In this document: positions 12,601 through 24,770 of the stretch, one piece after another
Position numbering within the stretch: position 1 is the stretch's first letter
How the letters are laid out: every line of letters starts with the position of its first letter
Assembly: GCA_958298945.1 (NCBI GenBank)
Contig: CATQJD010000005.1
Span: 124,001 to 188,000, forward strand
From: Atherix ibis
Taxonomy: Eukaryota > Arthropoda > Insecta > Diptera > Athericidae
DNA: 64,000 nt
Direction of reading: 5' to 3'
Made by a program: the position numbers and the translations under genes
The notes under the pieces: model-generated
Seen by the model: the letters and a program-made list of their open reading frames with translations, nothing else
What the model was told of the DNA's origin: nothing
Database searches by the model: none

Positions 12601-13715
12601 TATGCTTAAGAGGAATATGAAGTAGTATATTTAAGCCGAATATGAAGTAGTATATTTAAGAGGAATATGAAGTAGTATATTTAAGAGGAATATGAAGTAG
12701 TATGTTTAAGAGGAATATGAAGTAGTATGTTTAAGAGGAATATGAAGTAGTATGTTTAAGAGGAATATGAAGTACTATGTTTAAGAGGAATATTAAGTAG
12801 TATGTTTAAGAGGAATATAAAGTAGTATGTTTAAGCGGAATATGAAGTAGTATTTTTAAGAGGAATATGAAGTAGTATATTTAAGAGGAATATGAAGTAG
12901 TATATTTAAGAGGAATATGAAGTAGTATATTTAAGAGGAATATGAAGTAGTATGTTTAAGAGGAATATGAATTAGTATGTTTAAGAGGAATATGAAGTGG
13001 TATGTTTAAGAGGAATATGAAGTAGTATGTTTAAGAGGAATATGAGGTAGTATGTTTAAGAGGAATATGAAGTAGTATGTTTAAGAGGAATATGAAGTAG
13101 TATGTTTAGGAGGGATATGAAGTAGAATGTTTAAGAGAAATATGAAGTAGTACGTTTAAGAGGAATATGAAGTAGTATGTTTAAGAGGAATATGAAGTAG
13201 TATATTTAAGAGGAATATGAAGTAGTATATTTAAGAGGAATATGAAGTAGTATATTTAAGAGGAATATGAAGTAGTATGTTTAAGAGGAATATGAATTAG
13301 TATGTTTAAGAGGAATATGAAGTGGTATGTTTAAGAGGAATATGAAGTAGTATGTTTAAGAGGAATATGAGGTAGTATGTTTAAGAGGAATATGAAGTAG
13401 TATGTTTAAGAGGAATATGAAGTAGTATGTTTAGGAGGGATATGAAGTAGAATGTTTAAGAGAAATATGAAGTAGTACGTTTAAGAGGAATATGAAGTAG
13501 TATGTTTAAGAGGAATATGAAGTAGTATGTTTAAGAGGAATATGAAGTAGTATATTTAAGATGAATATGAAGTAGTATGTTTAAGAGGAATATGAAGTAG
13601 TATGTTTAAGAGGAATATGTTATGAAGTAGTATGTTAAAGAGGAATATGAAGTAGTATGTTTAAAAGGAATATGAAGTAGTATGTTTAAGAGGAATATGA
13701 AGTAGTATGCTTAAG
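12600..13715 (+). repeat. HOR B, partial copy 3 with 325-bp internal duplication
   Basis: This is B-type sequence lacking the left part of the unit. It starts just before the AAGCCGAATATG marker (CC at 12636), which lies 472 bp before AGGAGGGATATG at 13108, the same spacing as in copy 2 (9049 to 9521). A second AGGAGGG copy follows at 13433, so 325 bp (13 monomers) is duplicated in tandem, about 12940-13264 and 13265-13590. A GTTATGAAG 30-bp monomer is at about 13612. Confidence 0.83.
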
Positions 13716-15150
13716 AAGAATATGAAGTAGCATGTTTAAGAGGAATATGAAGTAGTATGTTTGAGAGGAATATGAAGTAGTATATTTAAGAGGAATATGA
13801 AGTAGTATGTTTAAGAGAAATATGGAGTAGTATGTTTAAGAGGAACATTATGTAGTATGTTTAAGAGGAATATGAAGTAGTATATTTAAGAGGAATATGA
13901 AGTAGTATGTTTAAGAGGAATAGGAAGTAGCATGGTTAAGAGGAATATGAAGTAGTAGTTTAAGAGGAATACGAAGTTGTATATTTAAAAGGAATATGAA
14001 GTAGTATATTGAAGAGGAATATGAAGTAGTATGTTAAGAGGAATATGAAGTAGTATGTTTAAGAGGAATATGCAGTAGTATATTTAAGAGGAATATAAAG
14101 TAGTATATTTAAGAGGAATATGAAGTAGTATGTTAAAGAGGAATATAAATTAGTATGTTTAAGAGGAATATGAAGTAACATAGTATGTTTAAGAGGAATA
14201 TGAAGTTGTATGTTTAAGAGGAATATGAAGTAGTATGTTTAAGAGGAATATGAAGTAGTATGCTTAAGAGGAATATGAAGTAGTATATTTAAGCCGAATA
14301 TGAAGTAGTATATTTAAGAGGAATATGAAGTAGTATATTTAAGAGGAATATGAAGTAGTATGTTTAAGAGGAATATGAAGTAGTATGTTTAAGAGGAATA
14401 TGAAGTAGTATGTTTAAGAGGAATATGAAGTACTATGTTTAAGAGGAATATTAAGTAGTATGTTTAAGAGGAATATAAAGTAGTATGTTTAAGCGGAATA
14501 TGAAGTAGTATATTTAAGAGGAATATGAAGTAGTATATTTAAGAGGAATATGAAGTAGTATATTTAAGAGGAATATGAAGTAGTATGTTTAAGAGGAATA
14601 TGAAGTAGTATGTTTAAGAGGAATATGAAGTAGTATGTTTAAGAGGAATATGAAGTAGTATGTTTAAGAGGAATATGAAGTAGTATGTTTAAGAGGAATA
14701 TGAGGTAGTATGTTTAAGAGGAATATGAAGTAGTATGTTTAAGAGGAATATGAAGTAGCATGTTTAGGAGGGATATGAAGTAGAATGTTTAAGAGAAATA
14801 TGAAGTAGTACGTTTAAGAGGAATATGAAGTAGTATGTTTAAGAGGAATATGAAGTAGTATGTTTAAGAGGAATATGAAGTAGTATATTTAAGAGGAATA
14901 TGAAGTGGTATATTTAAGAAGAATATGAAGTAGTATGTTTAAGAGGATTATGAAGTACTATGTTTAAGAGGAATATGAAGTAGTATGTTTAAGAGGAATA
15001 TAAAGTAGTATGTTTAAGAGGAATATGAAGTAGTATGTTTAAGAGGAATATGTTATGAAGTAGTATGTTAAAGAGGAATATGAAGTAGTATGTTTAAAAG
15101 GAATATGAAGTAGTATGTTTAAGAAGAATATGAAGTAGTATGCTTAAGAA
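13716..15150 (+). repeat. HOR B, copy 4
   Basis: The full marker set is present: AGGAACATTATG (13841), 24-bp GTAGTAGTTTAAG (about 13950), GTAACATAG 30-mer (about 14172), AAGCCGAATATG (14294), AGGAGGGATATG (14766), GTTATGAAG 30-mer (about 15050). Offset to copy 1 is 6,654-6,655 bp. Like copy 2 it runs into block C, so B copy plus C block together behaved as a larger repeated segment. Confidence 0.85.
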
Positions 15151-17350
15151 GAATATGAAGTAGTATGTTTAAGAGGAATATGAAGTAGTATGTTTGAGAG
15201 GAATATGAAATAGTATGTTTAAGAGGAATATGAAGTAGTATGTTTAAGAGGAATATGAAGTAGTATTGTATGTTTACGAGAAATATATAGTAGTAGGTTT
15301 AAGAGGAATATGAAGTAGTATGTTTAAGAGGAATATGAAGTAGTATGTTAAAGAGGAATATGAAGTAGTATGTTTAAGAGGAATATGAGGTAGTATGTTT
15401 TAGAGGAATCTGAAGTAGTATGTTTAACAGGAATATTAAGTAGTATGTTTAAGAGGAATATGAAGTATTCAGTTTAAGAGGAATGTGAAGTAGTATATTT
15501 AACAGGAATATGAAGTAGTATATTCAAGTAGAATATGAAGTAGTATGTTTAAGAGGAATATGAAGTAGTATGTTTAAGAGGTATATGAAGCAGTATGTTT
15601 AAGAGGAATATGAAGTAGTATGTTTAAGAGTAATATGAAGTAGTATGTTTAAGCGGAATATGAATTAGTATATTTAAGAGGAATATGAAGTAGTATGTTT
15701 AAGAGGAATATGAAGTAGTATATTCAAGAGTAATATGAAGTAGTATATTTAAGAGCAATGCGAAGTAGTATATTTAAGAGGAATATGAAGTAGTATGTTT
15801 AAGAGGAATATGAAGTAGTATGTTTAAGAGGAATATGAAATAGTATGTTTAAGAGGAATATGAAGTAGAATATTTAAGAGGAATATAAAGTAGTATGTTT
15901 ATGAGGAATATGAAGTAATATGTTTAAGAGGAATATGAAATAGTATGTTTTGAGGAATATGAAGTAGTATGTTTAAGAGTAATATGAAGTAGTATGTTTA
16001 GCAGGAATATGAAGTAGTATGTTTAAGAGGAATATAAAGTAGTATATTTAAGAGGAATATGAAGTAGTATGTTTAAGAGGAATATAAAGTAGTATATTTA
16101 AGATGAATATGAAGTAGTATGTTTAAGAGTAATATGAAGTAGTATATTTAAGAGTAATATGAAGTAGTATGGTTAAGAGTAATATGAAGTAGTATGTGTA
16201 ACAGGAATATGAAGTAGTATGTTTAAGAGGAATATAAAGTAGTATATTTAAGAGGAATATGAAGTAGTATGTTTAAGAGTAATATGAAGTAGTATATTTA
16301 AGAGTAATATGAAGTAGTATGTTTAAGAGGAATATGAAGTAGTATATTTAAGAGGAATATGAAGTATTATATTTAAGAGGAATATGAAGTAGTATGTTTA
16401 TGAGGAATATGAAGTAATATGTTTAAGAGGAATATAAAATAGTATGTTTTGAGGAATATGAAGTAGTATGTTTAAGAGTAATATGAAGTAGTATGTTTAA
16501 CAGGAATATGAAGTAGTATGTTTAAGAGGAATATAAAGTAGTATATTTAAAGGAATATTAAGTAGTATGTTTAAGAGTAATATGAAGTAGTATATTTAAG
16601 AGTATTATGAAGTAGTATGCTTAAGAAGAATATGAAGTAGTATATTTAAGAGGAATATGAAGTAGTATATTTAAGACGAATATGATGTAGTATATTTAAG
16701 AGGAATATGAATTAGTATGTTTAAGAGGAATATGAAGTAGTACGTGTATGTTTAAGGGGAATATGAATTAGTATGTTTAAGAGGAATATGAAGTAGTATG
16801 TTTAAGAGGAATATGAAGTAGTATGTTTTAGAGGAATCTGAAGTAGTACGTTTAACAGGAATATTAAGTAGTATGTTTAAGAGGAATATGAAGTATTCAG
16901 TTTAAGAGGAATGTGAAGTTGTATATTTAACAGGAATATGAAGTAGTATATTCAAGTAGAATATGAAGTAGTATGTTTAAGAGGAATATGAAGTAGTATG
17001 TTTAAGAGATATATGAAGCAGTATGTTTAAGAGGAATATGAAGTAGTATGTTTAAGAGTAATATGAAGTAGTATGTTTAAGAGGAATATGAAGTAGTATA
17101 TTTAAGAGTAATATGAAGTAGTATGTTTAAGAGGAATATGAAGTAGTATATTCAAGAGGAATATGAAGTAGTATATTTAAGAGCAATACGAAGTAGTATA
17201 TTTAAGAGGAATATGAAGTAGTATGTTAAAGAGGAATATGAAGTAGTATGTTTAAGAGGAATATGAAATAGTATGTTTAAGAGGAATATGAAGTAGTATG
17301 TTTAAGAGGAATATGAAGTAGTATGTTTAAGAGGAATATGAAGTAGTATA
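15150..17350 (+). repeat. Block C, copy 2
   Basis: Shares order with 9879-12600: TATTGTATG 30-mer (15261), TGTTTTAGAGGAATCTG (15396), TATGTTTTGAGG 24-mers (15946, 16445), TACGTGTATG 31-mer (16741). It has a single copy of the 355-bp segment that is duplicated in copy 1. A second TTTTAGAGGAATCTG series starts near 16825. The last part overlaps the start of the 905-bp duplication. Confidence 0.82.
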
Positions 17351-18254
17351 TTTAAGAGGAATATGAAGTAAAATATTTAAGAGGAATATAAAGTAGTATG
17401 TTTAAGAGAAATATGAAGTATTATATTTAAGAGGAATTTGAAGTAGTATGTTTATGAGGAATATGAAGTAATATGTTTAAGAGGAATATGAAATAGTATG
17501 TTTTGAGGAATATGAAGTAGTATGTTTAAGAGTAATATGAAGTAGTATGTTTAACAGGAATATGAAGTAGTATGTTTAAGAGGAATATAAAGTAGTATAT
17601 TTAAGAGGAATATGAAGTAGTATGTTTAAGAGTAATATGAAGTAGTATATTTAAGAGTAATATGAAGTAGTATGCTTAAGAGGAATATGAAGTAGTATAT
17701 CTAAGAGGAATATGAAGTAGTATATTTAAGACGAATATGATGTAGTATATTTAAGAGGAATATGAATTAGTATGTTTAAGAGGAATATGAAGTAGTACGT
17801 GTATGTTTAAGGGGAATATGAATTAGTATGTTTAAGAGGAATATGAAGTAGTATGTTTAAGAGGAATATGAAGTAATATGTTTAAGAGGAATATGAAGTA
17901 GTATGTTGAAGAGGAATATAAAGTAGTATGTTTAAGAGGAATATGAAGAAGTATGTTTAAGAGGAATATGAAGTGGCATGTTTAAGAGGATTACGAAGTA
18001 ATATGCTTAAGAGGAATATGAAGTAGTATATTTAAAAGGAATATGTTGTAGTATATTGAAGAGGAATATGAACTAGTATGTTTAAGAGGAATATGAAGTA
18101 GTATGTTTAAGAGGAATATGCAGTAGTATATTTAAGAGGAATATGAAGTAGTATATTTAAGAGGAATATGAAGTAGTATGTTAAAGAGGAATATGAAGTA
18201 GTATGTTTAAGAGGAATATGAAGTAGTATGTTTAAGAGGAATATGAAGTAGTAT
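17350..18254 (+). repeat. 905-bp duplication D, copy 1
   Basis: Markers with a 905-bp offset to the next copy: GAAGTAAAATATTTAAG (17371 region and 18276), TATGTTTTGAGG (17499 and 18404), TACGTGTATG 31-mer (17796 and 18701), and the unit with ATATGTTGTAGTATATTG (about 18041 and 18946). The 905-bp length is 36 x 25 plus the extra bases of odd-length units. Confidence 0.9.
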
Positions 18255-19160
18255 GTTTAAGTGGAATATGAAGTAAAATATTTAAGAGGAATATAAAGTA
18301 GTATGTTTAAGAGAAATATGAAGTATTATATTTAAGAGGAATTTGAAGTAGTATGTTTATGAGGAATATGAAGTAATATGTTTAAAAGGAATATGAAATA
18401 GTATGTTTTGAGGAATATGAAGTAGTATGTTTAAGAGTAATATGAAGTAGTATGTTTAACAGGAATATGAAGTAGTATGTTTAAGAGGAATATAAAGTAG
18501 TATATTTAAGAGGAATATGAAGTAGTATGTTTAAGAGTAATATGAAGTAGTATATTTAAGAGTAATATGAAGTAGTATGCTTAAGAGGAATATGAAGTAG
18601 TATATCTAAGAGGAATATGAAGTAGTATATTTAAGACGAATATGATGTAGTATATTTAAGAGGAATATGAATTAGTATGTTTAAGAGGAATATGAAGTAG
18701 TACGTGTATGTTTAAGGGGAATATGAATTAGTATGTTTAAGAGGAATATGAAGTAGTATGTTTAAGAGGAATATGAAGTAATATGTTTAAGAGGAATATG
18801 AAGTAGTATGTTGAAGAGGAATATAAAGTAGTATGTTTAAGAGGAATATGAAGAAGTATGTTTAAGAGGAATATGAAGTGGCATGTTTAAGAGGATTACG
18901 AAGTAATATGCTTAAGAGGAATATGAAGTAGTATATTTAAAAGGAATATGTTGTAGTATATTGAAGAGGAATATGAACTAGTATGTTTAAGAGGAATATG
19001 AAGTAGTATGTTTAAGAGGAATATGCAGTAGTATATTTAAGAGGAATATGAAGTAGTATGTTAAAGAGGAATATGAAGTAGTATATTGAAGAGGAATATG
19101 AACTAGTATGTTTAAGAGGAATATGAAGTAGTATGTTTAAGAGGAATATGCAGTAGTATA
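18255..19160 (+). repeat. 905-bp duplication D, copy 2
   Basis: Near-identical to the preceding block. It begins with a private AAGTGGAATATG junction monomer (about 18260). Near its right end a five-monomer (125-bp) segment starting ATTGAAGAGGAATATGAAC is repeated in tandem (ATTGAAG at about 18960 and 19085). Confidence 0.88.
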
Positions 19161-19210
19161 TTTAAGAGGAATATGAAGTAGTATATTTAAGAGGAATATA
19201 AAGTAGTATG
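18961..19210 (+). repeat. 125-bp (five-monomer) tandem duplication
   Basis: The unit order TTGAAG, GAACTAG, consensus, GCAGTAG, consensus occurs at 18961 and again at 19086, offset 125 bp. The private GAACTAG and ATGCAGTAG variants are shared by both copies. Confidence 0.85.
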
Positions 19211-20054
19211 TTAAAGAGGAATATGAAGTAGTATGTTTAAGAGGAATATGAAGTAGTATGTTTAAGAGGTATATGAAGCAGTATGTTTAAGACGAATATG
19301 AAGAAGTATGTTAAGAGTAATATGAAGTAGTATGTTTAAGAGAAATATGAAGTAGCATATTTAAGAGGAATATGAAGTAGTATGTTTAAGAGGAATATGA
19401 AGTAGTATATTCAAGAGGAATATGAAGTAGTATATTTAAGAGCAATATGAAGTAGTCTATTTAAGAGGAATATGAAGTAGTATGTTTAAGACGAATATGA
19501 AGTAGTATGTTTAAGAGGAATATGAAATAGTATGTTTAAGAGGAATATGAAGCAGTATTTTTAAGAGGAATATGAAGTAGTATGTTTAAGAGGAATATGA
19601 AGTAGTATATTTAAGAGGAATATGAAGTAGAATATTTAAGAGGAATGTAAAGTAGTATGTTTAAGAGAAATATGAAGTATTATATTTAAGAGGAATATGA
19701 AGTAAAATGTTTAAGAGGAATATGAAGTAATATGTTTAAGAGGAATATGAAATAGTATGTTTTGAGGAATATGAAGTAGTATGTTTAAGAGTAATATGAA
19801 GTAGTATGTTTAAGAGGAATATGAAGTAGTATGTTTAAGAGGAATATAAAGTAGTATATTTAAGAGGAATATGAAGTAGTATGTTTAAGAGTAATATGAA
19901 GTAGTATATTTAAGAGTAATATTAAGTAGTATGCTTAAGAGGAATATGAAGTAGTATATTTAAGAGGAATATGAAGTAGTATATTTAAAACGAATATGAT
20001 GTAGTATATTTAAGAGGAATATGAATTAGTATGTTTAAGAGGAATATGAAGTAG
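19211..20054 (+). repeat. Satellite segment between D and E duplications
   Basis: Monomers with C-block character: GGTATATGAAGCAG (about 19268), a 24-bp GTTAAGAG unit (about 19310), AGCAATATG (about 19441), TATGTTTTGAGG (19759), several AGTAATATG units and GATGTAG. The TATGTTTTGAGG marker lies 1,355 bp after its D copy 2 equivalent (18404). The segment ends at a TACGTGTATG 31-mer (20055). No other sequence present. Confidence 0.78.
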
Positions 20055-20435
20055 TACGTGTATGTTTAAGGGGAATATGAATTAGTATGTTTAAGAGGAA
20101 TATGAAGTAGTATGTTTAAGAGGAATATGAAGTAATATGTTTAAGAGGAATATGAAGTAGTATGTTGCAGAGGAATATAAAGTAGTATGTTTAAGAGGAA
20201 TATGAAGTAGTATGTTTAAGAGGAATATGAAGTAGTATATTTAAGAGGAATATGAAGTAGTATGTTTAAGAGGAATATGAAGTAGTATATTTAAGAGGAA
20301 TATGAAGTAGTATTTTTAAGGGGAATATGAAGTAGCATGTTTAAGACGAATATGAAGTAGTATGTTTAAGAGGAATATGAAGTAGTATGTTTAAGAGGAA
20401 TATGAAGTAGCATGTTTAAGAGGAATATGAAGTAG
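20055..20435 (+). repeat. 381-bp duplication E, copy 1
   Basis: Begins at a TACGTGTATG 31-mer (20055) and includes the pair TTTTTAAGGGGAATATG then GTAGCATGTTTAAGACG (about 20311-20346). Both recur 381 bp later. Confidence 0.88.
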
Positions 20436-20816
20436 TACGTGTATGTTTAAGGGGAATATGAAATAGTATGTTTAAGAGGAATATGAAGTAGTATGTTTAA
20501 GAGGAATATGAAGTAATATGTTTAAGAGGAATATGAAGTAGTATGTTGAAGAGGAATATAAAGTAGTATGTTTAAGAGGAATATGAAGTAGTATGTTTAA
20601 GAGGAATATGAAGTAGTATATTTAAGAGGAATATGAAGTAGTATGTTTAAGAGGAATATGAAGTAGTATATTTAAGAGGAATATGAAGTAGTATTTTTAA
20701 GGGGAATATGAAGTAGCATGTTTAAGACGAATATGAAGTAGTATGTTTAAGAGGAATATGAAGTAGTATGTTTAAGAGGAATATGAAGTAGTATATTTAA
20801 GAGGAATATGAAGTAG
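20436..20816 (+). repeat. 381-bp duplication E, copy 2
   Basis: Begins at the next 31-mer (20436) and repeats the TTTTTAAGGGG / GCATG / AAGACG series (about 20692-20727). Small differences include GAAATAG after the 31-mer where copy 1 has GAATTAG. Confidence 0.88.
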
Positions 20817-22079
20817 TATATTGAAGAGGAATATGAAGTAGTACGTTTAAGAGTAATATGAAGTAGTATGTTTAAGAGGAATATGCAGTAGTATATTTAA
20901 GAGGAATATGAAGTAGTATATTTAAGAGGAATATGAAGTAGTATGTTTAAGAGGAATATAAAGTAGTATGTTTAAGAGGAAAATGAAGTAGTATGTTTAA
21001 GAGGAATATGAAGTAGTATGTTTAAGAGGAATATGAAGTAGTATGTTTAAGAGGAATATGAAGTAGTTTGTTTTAGAGGAATCTGAAGAAGTATGTTTAA
21101 GAGGAATATGAAGTAGTATGTTTAAGAGGAATATGAAGTATTAAGTTTAAGAGCAATGTGAAGTAGTATTTTTAAGAGGAATATGAAGTAGTATATTCAA
21201 GTAGAATATGAAGTAGTATTTTTTAGAGGAATATGAAGTAGTATGTTTAAGATGTATATAAAGCAGTATGTTTAAGAGGAATATGAAGTAGTATGTTTAA
21301 GAGTAATATGAAGTAGTATGTTTAAGAGGAATATGAAGTAGTATATTTAAGAGGAATATGCAGTTGTATGTTTAGGAGGAATATGAAGTAGTATATTTAA
21401 GAGGAATATATAGTAGTATATTTAAGAGCAATATGAAGTAGTATATCTGAGAAAAATATGAAGTAGTATGTTTAAGAGGAATATGAAGTAGTATGTTTAA
21501 GAGGAATATGAAATAGCACGTTTAAGAGGAATATGAAGTAGTATGTTTAAGAGGAATATGAAGTAGTATGTTTAAGAGGAATATGAAGTTGTATATTTAA
21601 GAGGAATATGAAGTAGTATATTAAAGAGGAATATGAAGTAGTATGTTTAAGAGAAATCTGAAGTATTATATTTAAGAGGAATATGAAGTAGTATGTTTAA
21701 AAGGAATATGAAGTAGTATGTTTAAGAGGAATATGAAGTTGTGTGTTTAAGAGGAATATGAAGTAGTATGTTTAAGAGTAATATGAAGTAGTATGTTTAA
21801 GAGGAATATAAAGTAGTATGTTTAAGAGGAATATGAAGTAGTATATTTAAGAGGAATATGAAGTAGTATGTTTAAGAGGAATATGAAGTAGTATATTTAA
21901 GAGGAATATGAAGTAGTATATTTAAGAGGAATATGAAGTAGTATGTTTAAGAGGAATATAAAGTAGTATGTTTAAGAGGAATATGAAGTTGTATATTTAG
22001 GAGGAATATGAAGTAGTATATTTAAGAGGAATATGAAGTAGTATGCTTAAGAGGAATATGAAGTAGTATATTTAAGAGA
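20817..22079 (+). repeat. Satellite segment between E and F, no clear internal HOR
   Basis: About 50 monomers with scattered variants: TTTTAGAGGAATCTG (about 21071), GTATTAAG/GAATGTG/TTCAAG signature (about 21140-21210), GATGTATATAAAG (about 21252), TTTAGGAGG units and a TATCTGAGAAAA unit (about 21440). I could not follow a long tandem period through it. No non-repeat sequence seen. Confidence 0.75.
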
Positions 22080-24759
22080 AATATGAAGTAGTATATTTAA
22101 GAGGAATCTGATGTAGTATACTTAAGAGGAATATGAATTACTATGTTTAAGAGGAATATGAAGTAGTACGTGTATGTTTAAGGGGAAAATGAATTAGTAT
22201 GTTTAAGAGGAATATGAATTAGAATGTTTAAGAGGAATATGAAGTAGTATGTTTAAGAGGAATATGAAGTAGTATGTTTAAGAAGAATATAAAGTAGTAG
22301 GTTTAAAAGAATATGAAGTAGTATATTTAAGAGGAATATGAAGTAGTATGTTTAAGAGGTATATGAAGTAGTATGTTTAAGAGGAATATGAAGTAGTAAG
22401 TTTAAGAGGAATATAAAGTAGGATGTTTAAGAGGAATATGAAGTAGTATGTTTAAGAGGAATATGAAGTAGTTAGTTTAAGGGTAATGTGAAGTAGTATA
22501 TTTAAGAGGAATATGAAGTAGTATATTCAAGAGGAATATGAAGTGATATGTTTAAGAGGAATATGAAGTAGTATGTTTAAGAGGAATATGAAGTAGTATG
22601 TTTAAGAGGAATATGAAGTAGTGTGTTTAAGAGTAATATGAAGTAGTATGTTTAAAAGTAATATGAAGTAGTATGCTTACGAGGAATATGAAGTAGTATG
22701 TTTTAGTGGACTATGAAGTAGTGTGTTTAAGAGGAATATGAAGTGGTATGTTTAAGAGGAATATGAAGTAGTATGTTTAAGAGGAATATGAAGTAGTATG
22801 TTTAAGAGTAATATGAAGTAGTATGTTTAAGAGGAATATGAAGTAGTATGCTTAAGAGGAATATGAAGTAGTATGTTTTAGTGGAATATGAAGTAGTGTG
22901 TTTAAGAGGAATATGGCGTAGTATGTTTAAGACGAATATGAAGAGTAGTAAGTTTGAGAGGAATATGAAGTACTATGTTTAAGAGGAATATGAAGTAGTA
23001 TGTTTAAAAAGGATTATGAAGTAGTATGTTTAAGAGGAATATGAAGTAGTATGTTTAAAAGGAATATGAAGTATTATATTTAAGAGGAATATGAAGTAGT
23101 ATATTTAAGAGGAATATGAAGTAGTATATTTAAGAGGAATATGAAGTAGTATGTTTAAGAGGAATATGAAATAGTATGTTTAAGAGGAATATGAAGTAGT
23201 ATGTTTAAGAGGAATATGAAGTAGTATGTTTAAGAGGATTATGAAGTAGTATGTTTAAGAGGAATATGAAATAGTATGTTTAAGAGGAATATGAAGTAGT
23301 ATGTTTAAGAGAAATATGCAAAAGTATATTTAAGAGGAATATGAAGTAGTATATTTAAGAGGAATATGATGTAGTATGTTTAAGAGGAATCTGAAGTAGT
23401 ATATTTAAGAGGAATATGAAGTAGTATATTTAAGAGGAATACGAATTAGTATATTTAAGAGGAATATAAAGTAGTATATTTAAGACGAAAATGAAGTAGT
23501 ATATTTACGAGGAATATGAAGTAGTATTTTTAAGAGGAATATGAAGTATTATGTTTAAGAGGAATATGAAGTAGTATGTTTAAGAGGAATATGAAGTAGT
23601 ATGTTTGAGAGGAATATGAATTAGAATATTTAAGAGGAATATGAAGTAGTATATTTAAGAGGAATATGAAGTAGTATGTTTAAGAGGAACATGAAGTAGT
23701 ATGTTTAAGAGGAATATGAAGTAGTATGTTTAAGAGGAATATGAAGTAGTATGTTTAAGAGGAATATGAAGTAGTATGTTTAAGAGTAATATGAAGTAAT
23801 ATGTTTAAGAGGAATATGAAGTAGTATGTTTAAGAGGAATATGAAGTAGTATGTTTAAGAGGAATATGAAGTAGTATGTTTAAGAGGAATATGAAGTAGT
23901 ATGTTTAAGAGGAATATGAAGCAGTATGTTAAAGAGGAATATGAAGTAGTATATTTAAGAGGAATATGAAGTAGTATGTTTAAGAGGAATATGAAGTAGT
24001 ACGTGTATGTTTAAGGGGAATATGAATTAGTATGTTTAAGAGGAATATGAAGTAGAATGTTTAAGAGGAATATGAAGTAGTATGTTTAAGAGGAATATGA
24101 AGTAGTATGTTTAAGAGGAATATGAAGTAGTATGTTTAAGAGGAATAAGAAGTAGTACGTGTATGTTTAAGGGGAATATGAATTAGTATGTTTAAGAAGA
24201 ATATGAAGTAGAATGTTTAAGAGGAATATGAAGTAGTATATTTAAGAGGAATATGAAGTAGTTTTTTTAAGAGGTATATGAAGTAGTATGTTTAAGAGGA
24301 ATATGAAGTAGTATGTTTAAGACAAATATGAAGTAGTATATTTAAGAGCAATATGAAGTAGTATATTTAAGAGGAATATGAAGTAGTATGTGTTAGAGGA
24401 ATATGAAGTAGTATGTTTAAGAGGAATATGAAGTAGTATGTTTGAGAGGAATATGAAGTAGTATGTTTAAGAGGAATATGAAGTAGTATGTTTAAGAGGA
24501 ATATGAAGTAGTACGTGTATGTTTAAGGGGAATATGAATTAGTATGTTTAAGAGGAATATGGAGTAGAATGTTTAAGAGGAATATGAAGTAGTATGTTTG
24601 AGGAATATGAAGTAGTATGTTTAAGAGGAATATGAAGTAGTATGTTTAAGAGGAATATGAAGTAGTACGTGTATGTTTAAGGGGAATATGAATTAGTATG
24701 TTTAAGAGGAATATGAAGTAGAATGTTGAAGAGGAATATGAAGTAGTATATTTAAGAGG
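22080..24759 (+). repeat. HOR F, copy 1 (2,680 bp)
   Basis: Shared with 24760 onward at a 2,680-bp offset: AATCTGATGTAG (22101 and 24781), TACGTG 31-mer (22167 and 24847), GGTTTAA(A/G)AGAATATG short unit (about 22300 and 24980), TTTTAGTGGACTATG (about 22690 and 25380), ATATGGCGTAG (22911 and 25591) and the 27-bp GAAGAGTAG unit (22940 and 25620). Its right third has four 31-mers (24000, 24156, 24512, 24666) spaced 156, 356 and 154 bp, the sign of a nested duplication of about 511 bp. Confidence 0.87.
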
Positions 24760-24770
24760 AATATGAAGTA
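24000..24770 (+). repeat. Nested ~511-bp duplication with paired 31-bp monomers
   Basis: TACGTGTATG units lie at 24000 and 24156, then 24512 and 24666. Pair-to-pair offsets are 512 and 510 bp; the loss of bases fits a 24-bp TATGTTTGAGGAAT unit near 24594. Each 31-mer is followed by TTTAAGGGGAATATGAATTAG and then a GTAGAATG unit. Confidence 0.8.
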
